Of a stretch of 64,000 bases of DNA, positions 24,827 through 35,611 are shown in pieces. The stretch comes from Timema cristinae (Eukaryota > Arthropoda > Insecta > Phasmatodea > Timematidae): contig JBCFYV010000012.1 in the NCBI GenBank assembly GCA_039000515.1, positions 5,877,018 to 5,941,017 of the forward strand. The letters are read 5' to 3'. Each line of letters opens with the position of its first letter. The stretch's first letter is position 1. The notes below the pieces were generated by a model, which had not been told where the DNA came from, did no database searches, and saw only the letters and a program-made list of their open reading frames with translations. Position numbers and translations under genes: made by a program.

Positions 24827-25564
24827 ATGGAAGGTCAAGACGCTTGCGGTAGCAAAGCAAAGCCTGCGAAACCACTCGCCGTCACCAGTATTTTCAAACA
24901 CATTGTTCCCGCTGGATGGAGTCGACGCCAAGCGAGTCATCGTCGGCATGAGTGTCAAGAACAACTTTACGCCCTATGTCCAACTAGAAAAATGTAGAGG
25001 GAACTGCGCCGTGTTTAACCGTACAGAATGGCAAGAACTGAGCACCTACAAGTCGGTCATATCAATGTTTTTCACCAACACGCAACCTCCTCAGAAGATT
25101 AGTCTGACTAATCACGAAATCTCTCTGAGACGTATGTGCGGTGACCGTATGGTCGTCATCAACGAGAAACACGACGCTGGAATCAAACGGGTCGCCTATC
25201 TAGCACCTAGCTAGGCGCGTCTTTGTGAGGTGTGGGACCTCATCGATGTCGCCGTCGACCGACGGGACATGTGGTCGACACCCGTCGCGCACTATTGCAA
25301 CAATTTTGATCGACACACTCGTCGTGGATGTATGCGACACGCTAACAGAATCGACGAATGTCATCGACCTAGAACAACCTACGGTGGAAACGCACATCAA
25401 AAACCTGGATCTTATCAGTGCTACTTACTATAACACGTCAAGTCATCGGTTTGGACTATTACATGTTAGATTGTGAACTAAAAACAATTTTATAACGCAT
25501 CTAAGAGACACTGTAGAAAAAACGTATGAACGAATATATGCGTCATTCCTGTAAAAATGTATAA
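24827..25564 (+). pseudogene. Polinton-associated conserved protein, right-arm copy 1, broken
   Basis: Counterpart of 14,434-15,168. It carries the shared in-frame TAG and several one- or two-base indels (near 24,896, 25,306, 25,431, 25,493 and 25,521) not seen in 34,877-35,611. This suggests lower consensus accuracy here. Confidence 0.6.
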
Positions 25565-26925
25565 TTGTGATGTTTAATAAATAAATATATATTTGTAACA
25601 TCTGTGTTTTTTTACGAGTCACAACTTGCCTTGTCTGCCAGACAACCCGATACCCCGGGTCAATATCTAATCTTGTCTCAACATGTCTTGTCCTGCCCGC
25701 CAGCCTGGCACCAGGGTTGCGACATAACACGCAATGATTACGTCATTGGGAAAACCCCAAGGTTGTTGAGGTCAAGATCTATTCTTGTCTCGTGAGCCGT
25801 CAAGCTGACGCCAGGGAAAACCCCCGTTGCCCGGGGCAATGACCTCAATATCTTTTCTTGTCTTGTCTTGTCGGGCCGACATATTGGCACCAGGGAAAAC
25901 CAATGCCCGAGGCAATGACCTCGATATCTATTCTTGTCCTGTCGGGCCAACATATTGGCACCAGGGAAAACCAGGTGCCCGAGGCAATGACCTCAATATC
26001 TATTCTTGTCTTGTCGGGCCGACATACTGGCGCCAGGGAAAAACCCCGTTTCCCCGGGACAATGACCTCAATATCTATTAACAATCATCAAGAACCAACA
26101 TGTCCAGGTTTGGTAGTCGAGGGGGAGGGGGGAGGGGGATGTGGTAAGCAGGTCAAAATTGTTGGGGGAAGGAGGATATTTATAGCAACCAATCAGAGGA
26201 AAGTAGGTCACTCAAACATGGCGTCAGGGTGGCGAAGGAGGAGGAAGGTCTCTGGAACAAATTACCACAATCTACCACAAAACACCATAGCGCAAGGTTC
26301 ATGCTGCTTTTTTCCGGGACAAAGCCTTGTGACAGAAGAGCCGATGTTCATTCTAGGCTTGTCAGCCATAGCGCAAGCTTTGTGCCGAGCCCTCCGTCAA
26401 ACTGACGCCAGGGAAAACACCCGTTGCCGGGGGCAATGACCTAAATATCTATTCTTGTCTTGTCGGGCTGACATATTGGCGGCAGGGAAAAACCCGTTGC
26501 CCTAGGGCATTGACCTCAAATATCTATTCTTGTCTCAACTCGTCTTCTCTGCCCGCCAACCTGGCACCAGGGAAAACCAGATGCCCGAGGCAATAACCTC
26601 AATATCTATTCTTGTCTTGTCGGGCCGACAAAACTGGCGCCAGGGTTGGGGGGAAGGCTGAGCCTTGTGACAGAGGAACCAAATGTGGGAGGCGGATGTG
26701 GAAAGCTGGTCAAAATTGGTGGGGGAAGGAGGCTATTTATAGCAGCCAATAAAGGGGAAAGTAGGTCACGGTACTCAAACAGGATGTTGCAACATAACAC
26801 GTAATGATTACGTCACACAAATTGTGGTCAAAAGTCAAAGTCAATTGGGGCCATACGCCCCACTATCTACTAATATAAATCTCGAGTTTGAACAAATTCC
26901 ATTAAACTGATTTGGATCCGTGGCC
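25565..26925. mobile_element. Polinton terminal non-coding region, right arm copy 1
   Basis: Inverted counterpart of 13,078-14,430, with AATAAATAAATATAT just after the last gene, two clusters of the 72-bp repeat, TATA-like and CCAAT modules, TTACGTCA sites and degraded GGTCAAA-type heptamers near 26,825. Confidence 0.7.
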
Positions 26926-28900
26926 GGGTACAGACTGGTAGGCAGACATACAGACAATTTTGTGTACAGCTGGTAGGCAGACATACAGACAGACATGGGT
27001 ACAGACTGGTAGATAGACATACAGAAAGACATGGGTACAGACAGGTAGAAATCATACAGACGAACATGGGTACAGACTGGTAGATAGACATACAGACAAA
27101 CATGGGTACAGACTCGTAGATAGACATACAGAAACACATGGGTACAGACTGGTAAATAGACATACAGACAAACAGGGGTACTGACTGGTAGGCAGACATA
27201 CAGACAAACAAGGGTACAGACTGTAGATAGACTACAGACAGACATGGGTACAGACTGGTTGGCAGACATACAGAAAGAACATGGGTACAGACTGGTAGGG
27301 AGACATACAGAAAGACATGTGTACAGATTGGTAGGCAGACATACAGACAAACATGGGGACAGACTGGTAGGTAGACATACAGACAGACATGGATACAGAC
27401 TGGTAGATAGACATACAGACAAACATGGGTACAGACTGGTAGGGAAACATACAGAAATACATGGGTACAGACTGGTAGATAGACATACAGACAGATATGG
27501 GTACAGACTGGTAGATAGACATACAGACAGACATGGGTACAGACTGGTAGGCAAACATACAGAAATACATGGGTACAGACTGGTAGATAGACATACATAC
27601 AGATATGGGTACAGACTGGTAGGCAAACTTACAGAAATATATGGGTACAGACTGGTAGGCAAAGATACAGAAATACATGAGTACAGACTAGTAGACAAAC
27701 ATACAGAAATACATGGGGACAGACTGGTAGGCAAACATTCGGAAATAATTGGGTACAGACTGGTAGATAGACATACATACAGATATGGGTACAGACTGGT
27801 AGGCAAACTACAGAAAGACATGGGGACAGACTGGGAGATAGACATACAGACAGATATGGGTACAGACTGGTAGGCAAACATACAGAAATACATGGGTACA
27901 GACTGGTAGGCAAACATACAGAAATACATGGTTACAGACTGGTAGATAGACAAACATACAGATATGGGTACAGATTGGTAGGCAGACATACAGAAGGACA
28001 TGGGTACAGACTGGTAGATAGACATACATACAGATATGGGTATAGACTGGTAGGCAGACATACAGAAAGACATGGTACAGACTGGTAGATAGACATACAG
28101 ACAGACATGGGTACAGACTGGTAGATAGACATACAGACAGACATGGGTACAGACTGGTAGATAGACATACAGACAGAATGGGTACAGACTGGTAGATAGA
28201 CATACAGACAGACATGGGTACAGACTGGTAGATAGACATACAGAAAGACATGGGTACAGACTGGTAGGCAAACATACAGAAATACATGGTTACAGACTGG
28301 TAGATAGACATACATACAGATATGGGTACAGATTGGTAGGGCAGACATACAGAAGGACATGGTACAGACTGGTAGATAGACATACATACAGATATGGGTA
28401 TAGACTGGTATGCAGACATACAGAAAGACATGGGTACAGACTGGTAATAGACATACAGACAGACATGGTACAGACTGGTAGATAACATACAGACAGACAT
28501 GGTACAGACTGGTATAGACATACAGACAGACATGGGTACAGACTGTTAGATAGAGATACAACAGACATGGGTACAGACGGTAGATAGACATACAGACAGA
28601 CATTGTACAGACTGGTAGATAGCATACGACAAACATGAGTACGTTTGGGAGAAGACATACGAAGATAGGGGTAAGAGGTAGAAGAATAAGACAGACAGGG
28701 ACAGAGGTAAAACAAACGAAAAACAGGAAACTGGTAAAACATACAGAAGCAGGTACAGAGGGGAAAAGCTACAACGACAGGGGCAACGGAGAAGACAACA
28801 ACAAAAGGGTACAGATGGTAAAGACAACAACAACATGGGAAAAAGGTAATAGACATCAGCAGACATGGGGAAGACTGGGATAGACATACAACATAATGGG
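26926..28900 (-). repeat. 36-bp minisatellite, inverted block 1
   Basis: Same unit as the left block, on the minus strand (GGGTACAGACTGGTAG and AGACATACAGACAGACATG). Variants with AAATACATGG and AGATATGGG are mixed in. From about 28,620 to the N gap the units decay into irregular AC/AG-rich sequence, as expected of a low-quality contig end. Confidence 0.9.
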
Positions 28901-29000
28901 NNNNNNNNNNNNNNNNNNNNNNNNNNNNNNNNNNNNNNNNNNNNNNNNNNNNNNNNNNNNNNNNNNNNNNNNNNNNNNNNNNNNNNNNNNNNNNNNNNNN
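28901..29000. other. Assembly gap of exactly 100 N
   Basis: A round 100-base gap, usually a placeholder of unknown true length. It separates two near-identical stretches. Confidence 0.97.
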
Positions 29001-29354
29001 TTTGAAAATCTTTTCGCTCCAATTGCTTTCGTAGCCCTTTTCAAACAGCATTTTGGATTTGCTAATACGCACCGTGTCACCGACTTTTATTTTAGGCTTC
29101 GAGCTTGGACGCCTTTTGCCATACAGATTATCTCTGACTTGAAGCACGTTAGTTTCTGAAACGGCGGCGGGCGCCATCTTGATACTGGAATGCTTCGACC
29201 CGTTGTAAGCGTCGACTAGGGCTTGGAGGACGTCCACATACCGATACGTGTTATTTTTGGTAAAGTAGCGCCACATTTGTCCTTTCAGAGTTCTATTGAA
29301 CCGTTCCACGATATTTGCCTTCACGTCTGGATTATGAGTGGTGTTGTAATGCAC
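29001..29354 (-). pseudogene. INT: Polinton integrase, C-terminal part, second copy, cut by the gap
   Basis: Frame open from the hAT junction through VERFNRTLKGQMWRYF and the KIKVGDTVRIS segment to the gap. It lacks the chromodomain, which would lie inside or beyond the gap. It has the shorter T run at about 29,090 and so no frameshift there, unlike the first copy. Confidence 0.85.
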
Positions 29355-29362
29355 GCCTTCAT

Positions 29363-32300
29363 TAGGGTGTCCCAAGATACAAGGTAAAAATTTTTTTTTG
29401 CAAAGTTGAATACGCATACCCTCTATTTTTTTCTATTTCACCTCAGTAACTTAAATAAAAAGTATTATTGCAATAAGATAACGGTAACCCGTGCCGACTT
29501 TACTTCAAACTTGAACGTGAGATCTTGTACGGGGAATACCATGGAAAGACTGTAAAATGTATGTTTCTTTGGTACATAAGACACCATTTTAATCAAAGCA
29601 GATATTTATTAACATATTACAGTAAAAGAAACATTACTGAACATATTTTCGTTTCAATGTTTGCTTTTTACAGTCGTGATAGATCTTCGTGTGTTCTTGT
29701 ACGCAACGAAACAAAAATTGTTTTTGTTCCTCCTCAACCGTTATTAATCCATGAAAGTCCTGCATTAGTTTTACTGCTCTTTCATCTGTATCGTTCACTG
29801 CTCTAAGTATTGATATCGTCTTTTTTGCGTCTAGAAAAGAAGCGTTATTCTCCCATGAAGAGGGACTCTCGTTGAGAAAACTATCATCAATTTTGAGTCT
29901 AGAAAACTATGAATGGCTTTTGACTGATATGAAATCATCGATGCTTTTTTCTGTAAAAAAAAAATGTAACAATTGCGTGATATAAATAAATAACTAAATA
30001 AACAATTACAAAATCAATGTATCAAACTCACCATACAATGAACCACAAAGTTCTTCCTTCAATGGAATGTATCTTTTCTCATGGGTCGAGAAATTTTCTC
30101 TATGTAAATTTGCCACCATTTTTAATTTTGTTTCTTCGTCCACATCATCATCAAAAAGTGCTAATACTGCTATTTCATCAGTCAAATACCATAAATGCTG
30201 GAGAAAATTCTGTAAAGCAGCTTTCGAGATATTTTCATTAACATTTTCGTAAGCTTTCAAAGATTTCAAAAAGCACAAATCTTTGTAGGGTGCTTTAACT
30301 GCCAAAATGCATTGAAGCCATGGTTTAACATAGATTGTTACAATAAACGAGCAGACATCTAACAGTGCTTTCTTATCCTTGGTGTTTAATTTCAGCTGAG
30401 AACTAAATAACGATAGTTTTAGGGAGTAAATCGCTCGGACCATCCATCTAGCTTGGTGCATCGCACCCGGAGGTCTGATTTTAATTTTTTTTTCTGCATC
30501 TCCACCTAAAAACACCATAGAAATTTCGATCAACTCTCGATAGTCCTCTCTGACCATAACATTTTTAAGTTCATCTCGGTAGAAGTCCAGCAAATTTTCA
30601 ATTTCGGGTACGGTTCTGAACAGTTCCACTGTTTCTCTATAGCACTGTATTTTAGTGGAATCGACATTTTTTCAATTCTCTTTGAGCTTTTTAAAGAGTG
30701 GAATATCGGGCTTGTTGTCACTTGTTTAATTTTCAGATTGAACATGGCCTTTAACACCAGTTCGTATACATGATGGCGGCAAGCGAAAAAAAGCATTTCC
30801 CTATCAAATTTTTGCTCGAGGAGCGTATAAGCACCATTAAAACGACCTGTATTCGAAGCTGTAATATCACAACAGAGAATTTGGACCTTGTTTTCGAGAT
30901 TACAATCTAAGATCGCCTTCCAAATAGCCTGCGCCTGTTCTTTGCCTGAGGAATTATCCAGTCTCAGCACAGCAATGAGTTGTTATTTTAGTCCAAATGA
31001 AATAACAATAGGCAAGCGTTCTTCTTTCGATTTTCGAGCACTCAAGGCAGGCAACAGTTTGCCATCCCAATGTAAGGTCACTACATCCGGTACATCGTTT
31101 TGAAAATAAATTTTTATGTTTTCCGCATGTTCCTTCCGTTTTTCTGTTAGGATTCTTTGAATTGAAGACTTACTTATCGGAAATTCATCAATGTTAAATC
31201 CAAGTGCATCAATAGTAGCTTCAAGAATAAACATAGAATCTCGCATACTTAACTGACACCTGTCTAAAGCAGCAACTAACTTTGGAGTAATAAAGTCTTT
31301 CCTCAATACTGATTTACTTGTCCCAGGTTTTGAGCTTTCGATCAGTGTTGGGAAATCTTCTGAATCTATATTTTCACTAGAATTCGAAGAGGAATCTTCT
31401 TGCAATGGTTCGTTTGATGCCGAGGATGTTGAATCGGAAACATATTTTATTCGCCGCTTGTCTTCTTTGACAGCTCGAAGTCGCGCCCTTTCCTCTTTTT
31501 TGGCCAGATTTTTTATCCACTCCACCTAAGTGACCGGGTCGGCCCGGCTCTCTTTGGCGCTGCAAGAACATCCTATCTTCCTCTATTTTCATTAATTGAA
31601 GTGCATCAGCATGTGCAATGTTGAACAAATTGTCTAAATTAATTACAAATTATTGTTGTCGCCGTTTGAATACGTCTTGTAATTTCTTTGCATTTTTTTT
31701 TGTAAGTTTCTCCAAACTTGATACACATTAACAAGCTTGCTCGCACAATTTGGCAACAATTTGGTAGGTATGCGTGCCTTTTCCCAAAATATAATACATT
31801 CACGAATAGCGAGATTTGCACTTTCATTAACACTTAAATTCACTTCTCGAATATTGTAAAACAAAACTGCGAGAACTTGTCCATTAGACGGAAGTTTTGA
31901 ACCCGTTATTTGATGTCTTATATTACCTATTAAAAATATCACTTTTTTAGAACCACGCAATTCCACTGCCATGTTCTGTTCACTGATTAAAAACCATACA
32001 AACATTTACTAATTAAACAACTTGGAATTATAAGCACATTGACACGTAGACGTGCGCTGTCCTGAGTAAACTGCTACTGACAAGTTTCACGGGTTGTGCA
32101 ATCTCACTGTCGAAGCATTCCAAAACCTTCCTTTATCTTTTTTGTTTTATCTTTACCATTTGCAGCAGTTGGTTGCTCCGCTACAGACACGTGTCGTCAG
32201 CGTTCGCTCGCTCAAGTACACATGTACTGACTGACATGTTTAGATGCAAGTCGGCACGGGTTGCCGTGGTCCAAATTACATGAAACATTATTTACAATTG

Positions 32301-32373
32301 TTTTGACATAAAAGGAAAAAAATAAGAGGGTATGCGAAAAAAAAAATTAATTCCATTTTTTTGGGACACCCTA
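29363..32373 (-). mobile_element. hAT-family DNA transposon inserted in the integrase, second copy
   Basis: 3,011 bp. The ends TAGGGTGTCCC and GGGACACCCTA are perfect 11-bp inverted repeats. Inner inverted pair CGCATACCCTCT (29,413) and AGAGGGTATGCG (32,325). The target duplication GCCTTCAT is exact at 29,355-29,362 and 32,374-32,381. The insertion lies between the second and third catalytic acids of the integrase. Confidence 0.95.
30006..32005 (-). pseudogene. hAT-like transposase, second copy, interrupted
   Basis: Starts at ATG 32,005. N-terminal piece 31,643-32,005 (NIRHQITGSKLPSNGQVLAV; EKARIPTKLLPNC). Next piece near 31,377-31,628 (FNIAHADALQLM; GGVDKK). A serine-rich linker and DVVTLHWDGKLLPALSARK lie in 30,983-31,525. 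CCDITASNTGRFNG and CRHHVYEL lie in 30,530-30,970, and HQARWMVRAIYS in 30,006-30,629. An in-frame TAA at 30,983-30,985 separates the third and fourth pieces; frame changes occur near 31,630, 31,520 and 30,690. The acids, the Cys/His signature and the RW pair fit the hAT superfamily. Inactive as written. Confidence 0.85.
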
Positions 32374-32578
32374 GCCTTCATGCTTGAGAAATTTCCGGAC
32401 TAGCCGTGCCGTGAACTCTGTCCCCTTGTCCGTCTGTATACTTAGAGGTTTACGACCGCTTTGCATTAAAATGTCCCGAAAGGCGTCTCTCACTACGCTC
32501 CCCGTCTTGGATGGAAGCGTCCTCGCCCAGGCCATCTTACTAAACACGTCGATGACGGTGAGAAAGTACACTGCACGA
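32374..32578 (-). pseudogene. INT: Polinton integrase, catalytic core part, second copy
   Basis: Open frame with YFLTVIDVFSKMAWAR (first acid) and SIQTDKGTEF (second acid), ending at the hAT target site. Allowing for the target duplication, the third acid in the distal part would sit about 34-35 residues after the second, as in D,D35E integrases. The N-terminal domain is missing. Confidence 0.88.
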
Positions 32579-32657
32579 TTTATTTATCAAATGATTGTAA
32601 TATTTCATTCTAATCTGATAAATTAAGTTATTACAACATTAAATTCAATTACTTCAG

Positions 32658-32836
32658 GGCGACCTGGCGGTCTAGGGGTAAGGTATCGGACTTCTGTGTT
32701 GCGGGTCTGGGGTTCAATCCTCGGTCCCGGAACATATTTATCTGATTACCAAACCCTTCCTTCACCTCTGACAAAACATCTTGTGAATGGTGGGAATGCC
32801 GGGCCTCCACCGTGGTTCGGATCCCACGTTAAACTG
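32658..32836 (+). repeat. SINE family 1, 3'-truncated, second copy
   Basis: Essentially identical to 22,609-22,787, truncated at the same base and at the same distance from the integrase and capsid remnants. Confidence 0.85.
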
Positions 32837-32841
32837 AAGAT

Positions 32842-33826
32842 CATCACCGCCCAGCAACACGTATGCCTATAGAGCGTACATTGAGACACTGCTCAATCAC
32901 AACAGCGAAGCCAAAAGAACGCATTTGACTTGCGGTCTGTGGTTCGCCGACACCCCCGGAACCTTTGAGGAGGCTAACGCCAACAACAAGGGATTTGAGG
33001 CCCGTCGCAATCTCACCACAAAAAGTAAGACGGTGGATTTTTGGGGTATCTACACGGTGACGTGTTTAACCAAGAGAAATAACTTTTGAACGGCACTGAA
33101 CTCAGAGTCCGGTTGGTCCGTTCCAGAGACGGATTTAGTCTTATGGCGGTCCCTGAACTCCCTCACTTTAAGGTTCACATCGTTGAAGCCGGCCTTATAG
33201 TGAGGCGTGTCAAAGTAGCACCTTCTATACTGTTGGCACACGCCAAAGCATTACATGTCAGTCCAGTAAAGTATCCCATCACCCGTGTAGAAGTAAAAAC
33301 ACTCACTATTCCTACGGGCGTGCAAGGGAAATCGCTGGACAACGTATTCACCGGCCAGTTACCCAAACGGTGCATCGTGGGATTTGTGTCAAACACTGCG
33401 TTCAACGGAGACGCCACCATGAACCCGTTCAACTTTCAAACCTACTGCATGAACCATTTCTCGCTGTACGTGGACAGGGATCAAGTACCGTCGAAACCGT
33501 TACAGCCAAATTTTTCAAACGGACATTATGTCATGTCCTACCACACGCTGTTTTCTGGAACGGGTATCCATTTCATGAACGAGGGTAGTGACATCACACG
33601 AGAAGCCTTCCCCAAGGGATATCATCTCATGGCTTTCGATCTCACGCCTAATCTCTCCGCCCACATGACATCACATTGGAATTTGACGAGGCACGGTTCT
33701 CTGAGCATCGAAGTGAGCTTCACCCGAGCTCTCGTCGAAACCGTCAACTGTATCGTGTACGGGGAGTTTGCCAACATCATCACCATTGACAAGGACAGAA
33801 ACGTCGTGACCGATTATGGAAGTTAA
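32842..33826 (+). pseudogene. MCP: Polinton major capsid protein, right-arm copy 2, 5'-truncated
   Basis: Counterpart of 22,794-23,776 and inverted counterpart of 16,217-17,200. It is open from 33,086 to TAA at 33,824-33,826 (246 codons, MNGTELRVRLVRSRDGF to DYGS). A TAA at 33,080-33,082 replaces a Tyr codon of the left arm, and the frame is shifted further upstream, so the 5' part is not joined in frame. As in the other copies, it cannot make a complete capsid protein. Confidence 0.85.
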
Positions 33827-33866
33827 TATAAACGGCTTCCCGCCCCTTACCCCCTTCATTTAAGCC

Positions 33867-34326
33867 ATGGACGTCATTGTGGATTTCCAGAGCTTCATCG
33901 ACGACGACAACGAGTTTATCGTCAAGGAACTGAGTGTTTTATCTGTATGCGACACATTACTTCAACATTGGGTGTTAAAACCTCCATACGCTATCGAATA
34001 ACTTTCCACCGATGCCAGAAAGAAAGCCGACTATATAGTCAACAATCTGCACGGTATTACCTGGGATTACGGTGATGTGGATTACAGCCTGCTCGAATAC
34101 CTCATCTCCCGTGCCACAGCAAGTGCAGAAACCGTCTACGTCAAGGGGTCAGAAAAGAAAGTTTCTAGTCAAATACACGTCTACACCCTTCGTAGATCTG
34201 TACGACAGAGGTTGTTCGTCACTGTAAACACTTAAATCGGGTCGCACCATGTGCATGGCACATAGTTCTGTATGGAATTTCTGCTCTGCCTCTATCGTCT
34301 GGGGACTTCGAGACTGGATGATTGAA
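33867..34326 (+). pseudogene. Small Polinton-associated ORF, right-arm copy 2, broken
   Basis: Starts MDVIVDFQSFIDDDNEF, stops at TAA 33,999-34,001, and then shows conserved-looking residues (NNLHGITWDYGDVDYSLLEY) in the same frame. The C-terminal part is in another frame. Function unassigned. Confidence 0.5.
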
Positions 34327-34784
34327 GTTGGACACGCACACCATAAGACGCGCGCTTAAAACAAGTCCGTGGTTCCGTTCTGTACGGTCGGGTGTTTTCC
34401 ATGCTGATCAACTACCCGCAAGAATAGCTCGACCTGCCGCTCTAGTCATCAACACCGATCCGCACACCAAACCTGGGACGCATTGGGTAGCCATCTTTAT
34501 CGACAAGAACGGCGTGGGAGAATACTTTGACAGTTATGGTTTTCCACCGCGTATAAAGTCACATCTGGCATTTATACGCAAAAACACTTTTCGCACGTCC
34601 TATAGTAAGCTACAACTTCAAAGCATCGCATAAGACGTTTGCGGCCATTACTGTCTCATGTACCTTCTCTATCGCACCCAGAACATTCCGCTGAAAACTT
34701 TCCAAAACCTATTCTCGCCCACCAATCATACAGCCAACGACGCTAAGGTGGTGAGATATTACAATAGATTTTTCAGGACTGTAG
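34322..34784 (+). pseudogene. PRO: Adenain-like protease, right-arm copy 2, inactivated
   Basis: His in GTHWVAIFID and acid in EYFDSYG lie in the first open part. TAA at 34,631-34,633 comes four codons before the Cys of VCGHYC. After it the frame stays open through LMYLLYRTQNIP and past the TAG seen in the left arm, because of one extra T near 34,770. The TTG start is preceded by an in-frame TGA. This is the cleanest copy for comparing the catalytic residues. Confidence 0.85.
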
Positions 34785-34828
34785 GGGCATGTCGCCCTTC
34801 AAGAGGCCGTGTCCAGGCGGCGTGCGCC

Positions 34829-34837
34829 TATAAAAAG
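34829..34837 (+). promoter_or_regulatory. TATA-like box before the MEGQDACGSK gene, right-arm copy 2
   Basis: TATAAAAAG 40 bases upstream of the ATG at 34,877, conserved in all copies. Confidence 0.5.
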
Positions 34838-34876
34838 GGCGTCCCGGCGGTGTGCCGGCCATAACCACCGAGCATC

Positions 34877-35611
34877 ATGGAAGGTCAAGACGCTTGCGGT
34901 AGCAAAGCAAAGCCTGCGAAACCACTCGCCGTCACCAGTATTTTCAACACATTGTTCCCGCTGGATGGAGTCGACGCCAAGCGAGTCATCGTCGGCATGA
35001 GTGTCAAGAACAACTTTACGCCCTATGTCCAACTAGAAAAATGTAGAGGGAACTGCGCCGTGTTTAACCGTACAGAATGGCAAGAACTGAGCACCTACAA
35101 GTCGGTCATATCAATGTTTTTCACCAACACGCAACCTCCTCAGAAGATTAGTCTGACTAATCACGAAATCTCTCTGAGACGTATGTGCGGTGACCGTATG
35201 GTCGTCATCAACGAGAAACACGACGCTGGAATCAAACGGGTCGCCTATCTAGCACCTAGCTAGGCGCGTCTTTGTGAGGTGTGGGACCTCATCGATGTCG
35301 CCGTCGACCGACGGGACATGTGGTCGACACCCGTCGCGCACTATTGCAACAATTTGATCGACACACTCGTCGTGGATGTATGCGACACGCTAACAGAATC
35401 GACGAATGTCATCGACCTAGAACAACCTACGGTGGAAACGCACATCAAAAACCTGGATCTTATCAGTGCTACTTACTATACACGTCAAGTCATCGGTTTG
35501 GACTATTACATGTTAGATTGTGAACTAAAAACAATTTTACTAACGCATCTAAGAGACACTGTAGAAAAACGTATGAACGAATATATGCGTCATTCCTGTA
35601 AAAATGTATAA
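34877..35611 (+). pseudogene. Polinton-associated conserved protein, right-arm copy 2, split by an in-frame TAG
   Basis: Cleanest right-arm copy. 128 codons run from MEGQDACGSK to AYLAPS and TAG (35,261-35,263), then the same frame continues (WDLIDVAVDRRDMW, LISATYYTRQVIGLDYYM) to TAA at 35,611. The absence of any other frame break makes a single ancestral protein of about 245 residues likely. Function unknown. Confidence 0.65.

Noticed and set aside
28901..29000. Biological boundary between two Polintons
   Set aside because: Exactly 100 N is a standard placeholder, and the sequence on the two sides duplicates one locus.
15411..34633. Reassigned stop codon (TAA read as sense) explaining the in-frame stops
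   Set aside because: Interruptions include TAG as well as TAA, several sites have sense codons in the other arm, and frameshifts are present in the same genes. Decay explains it better.
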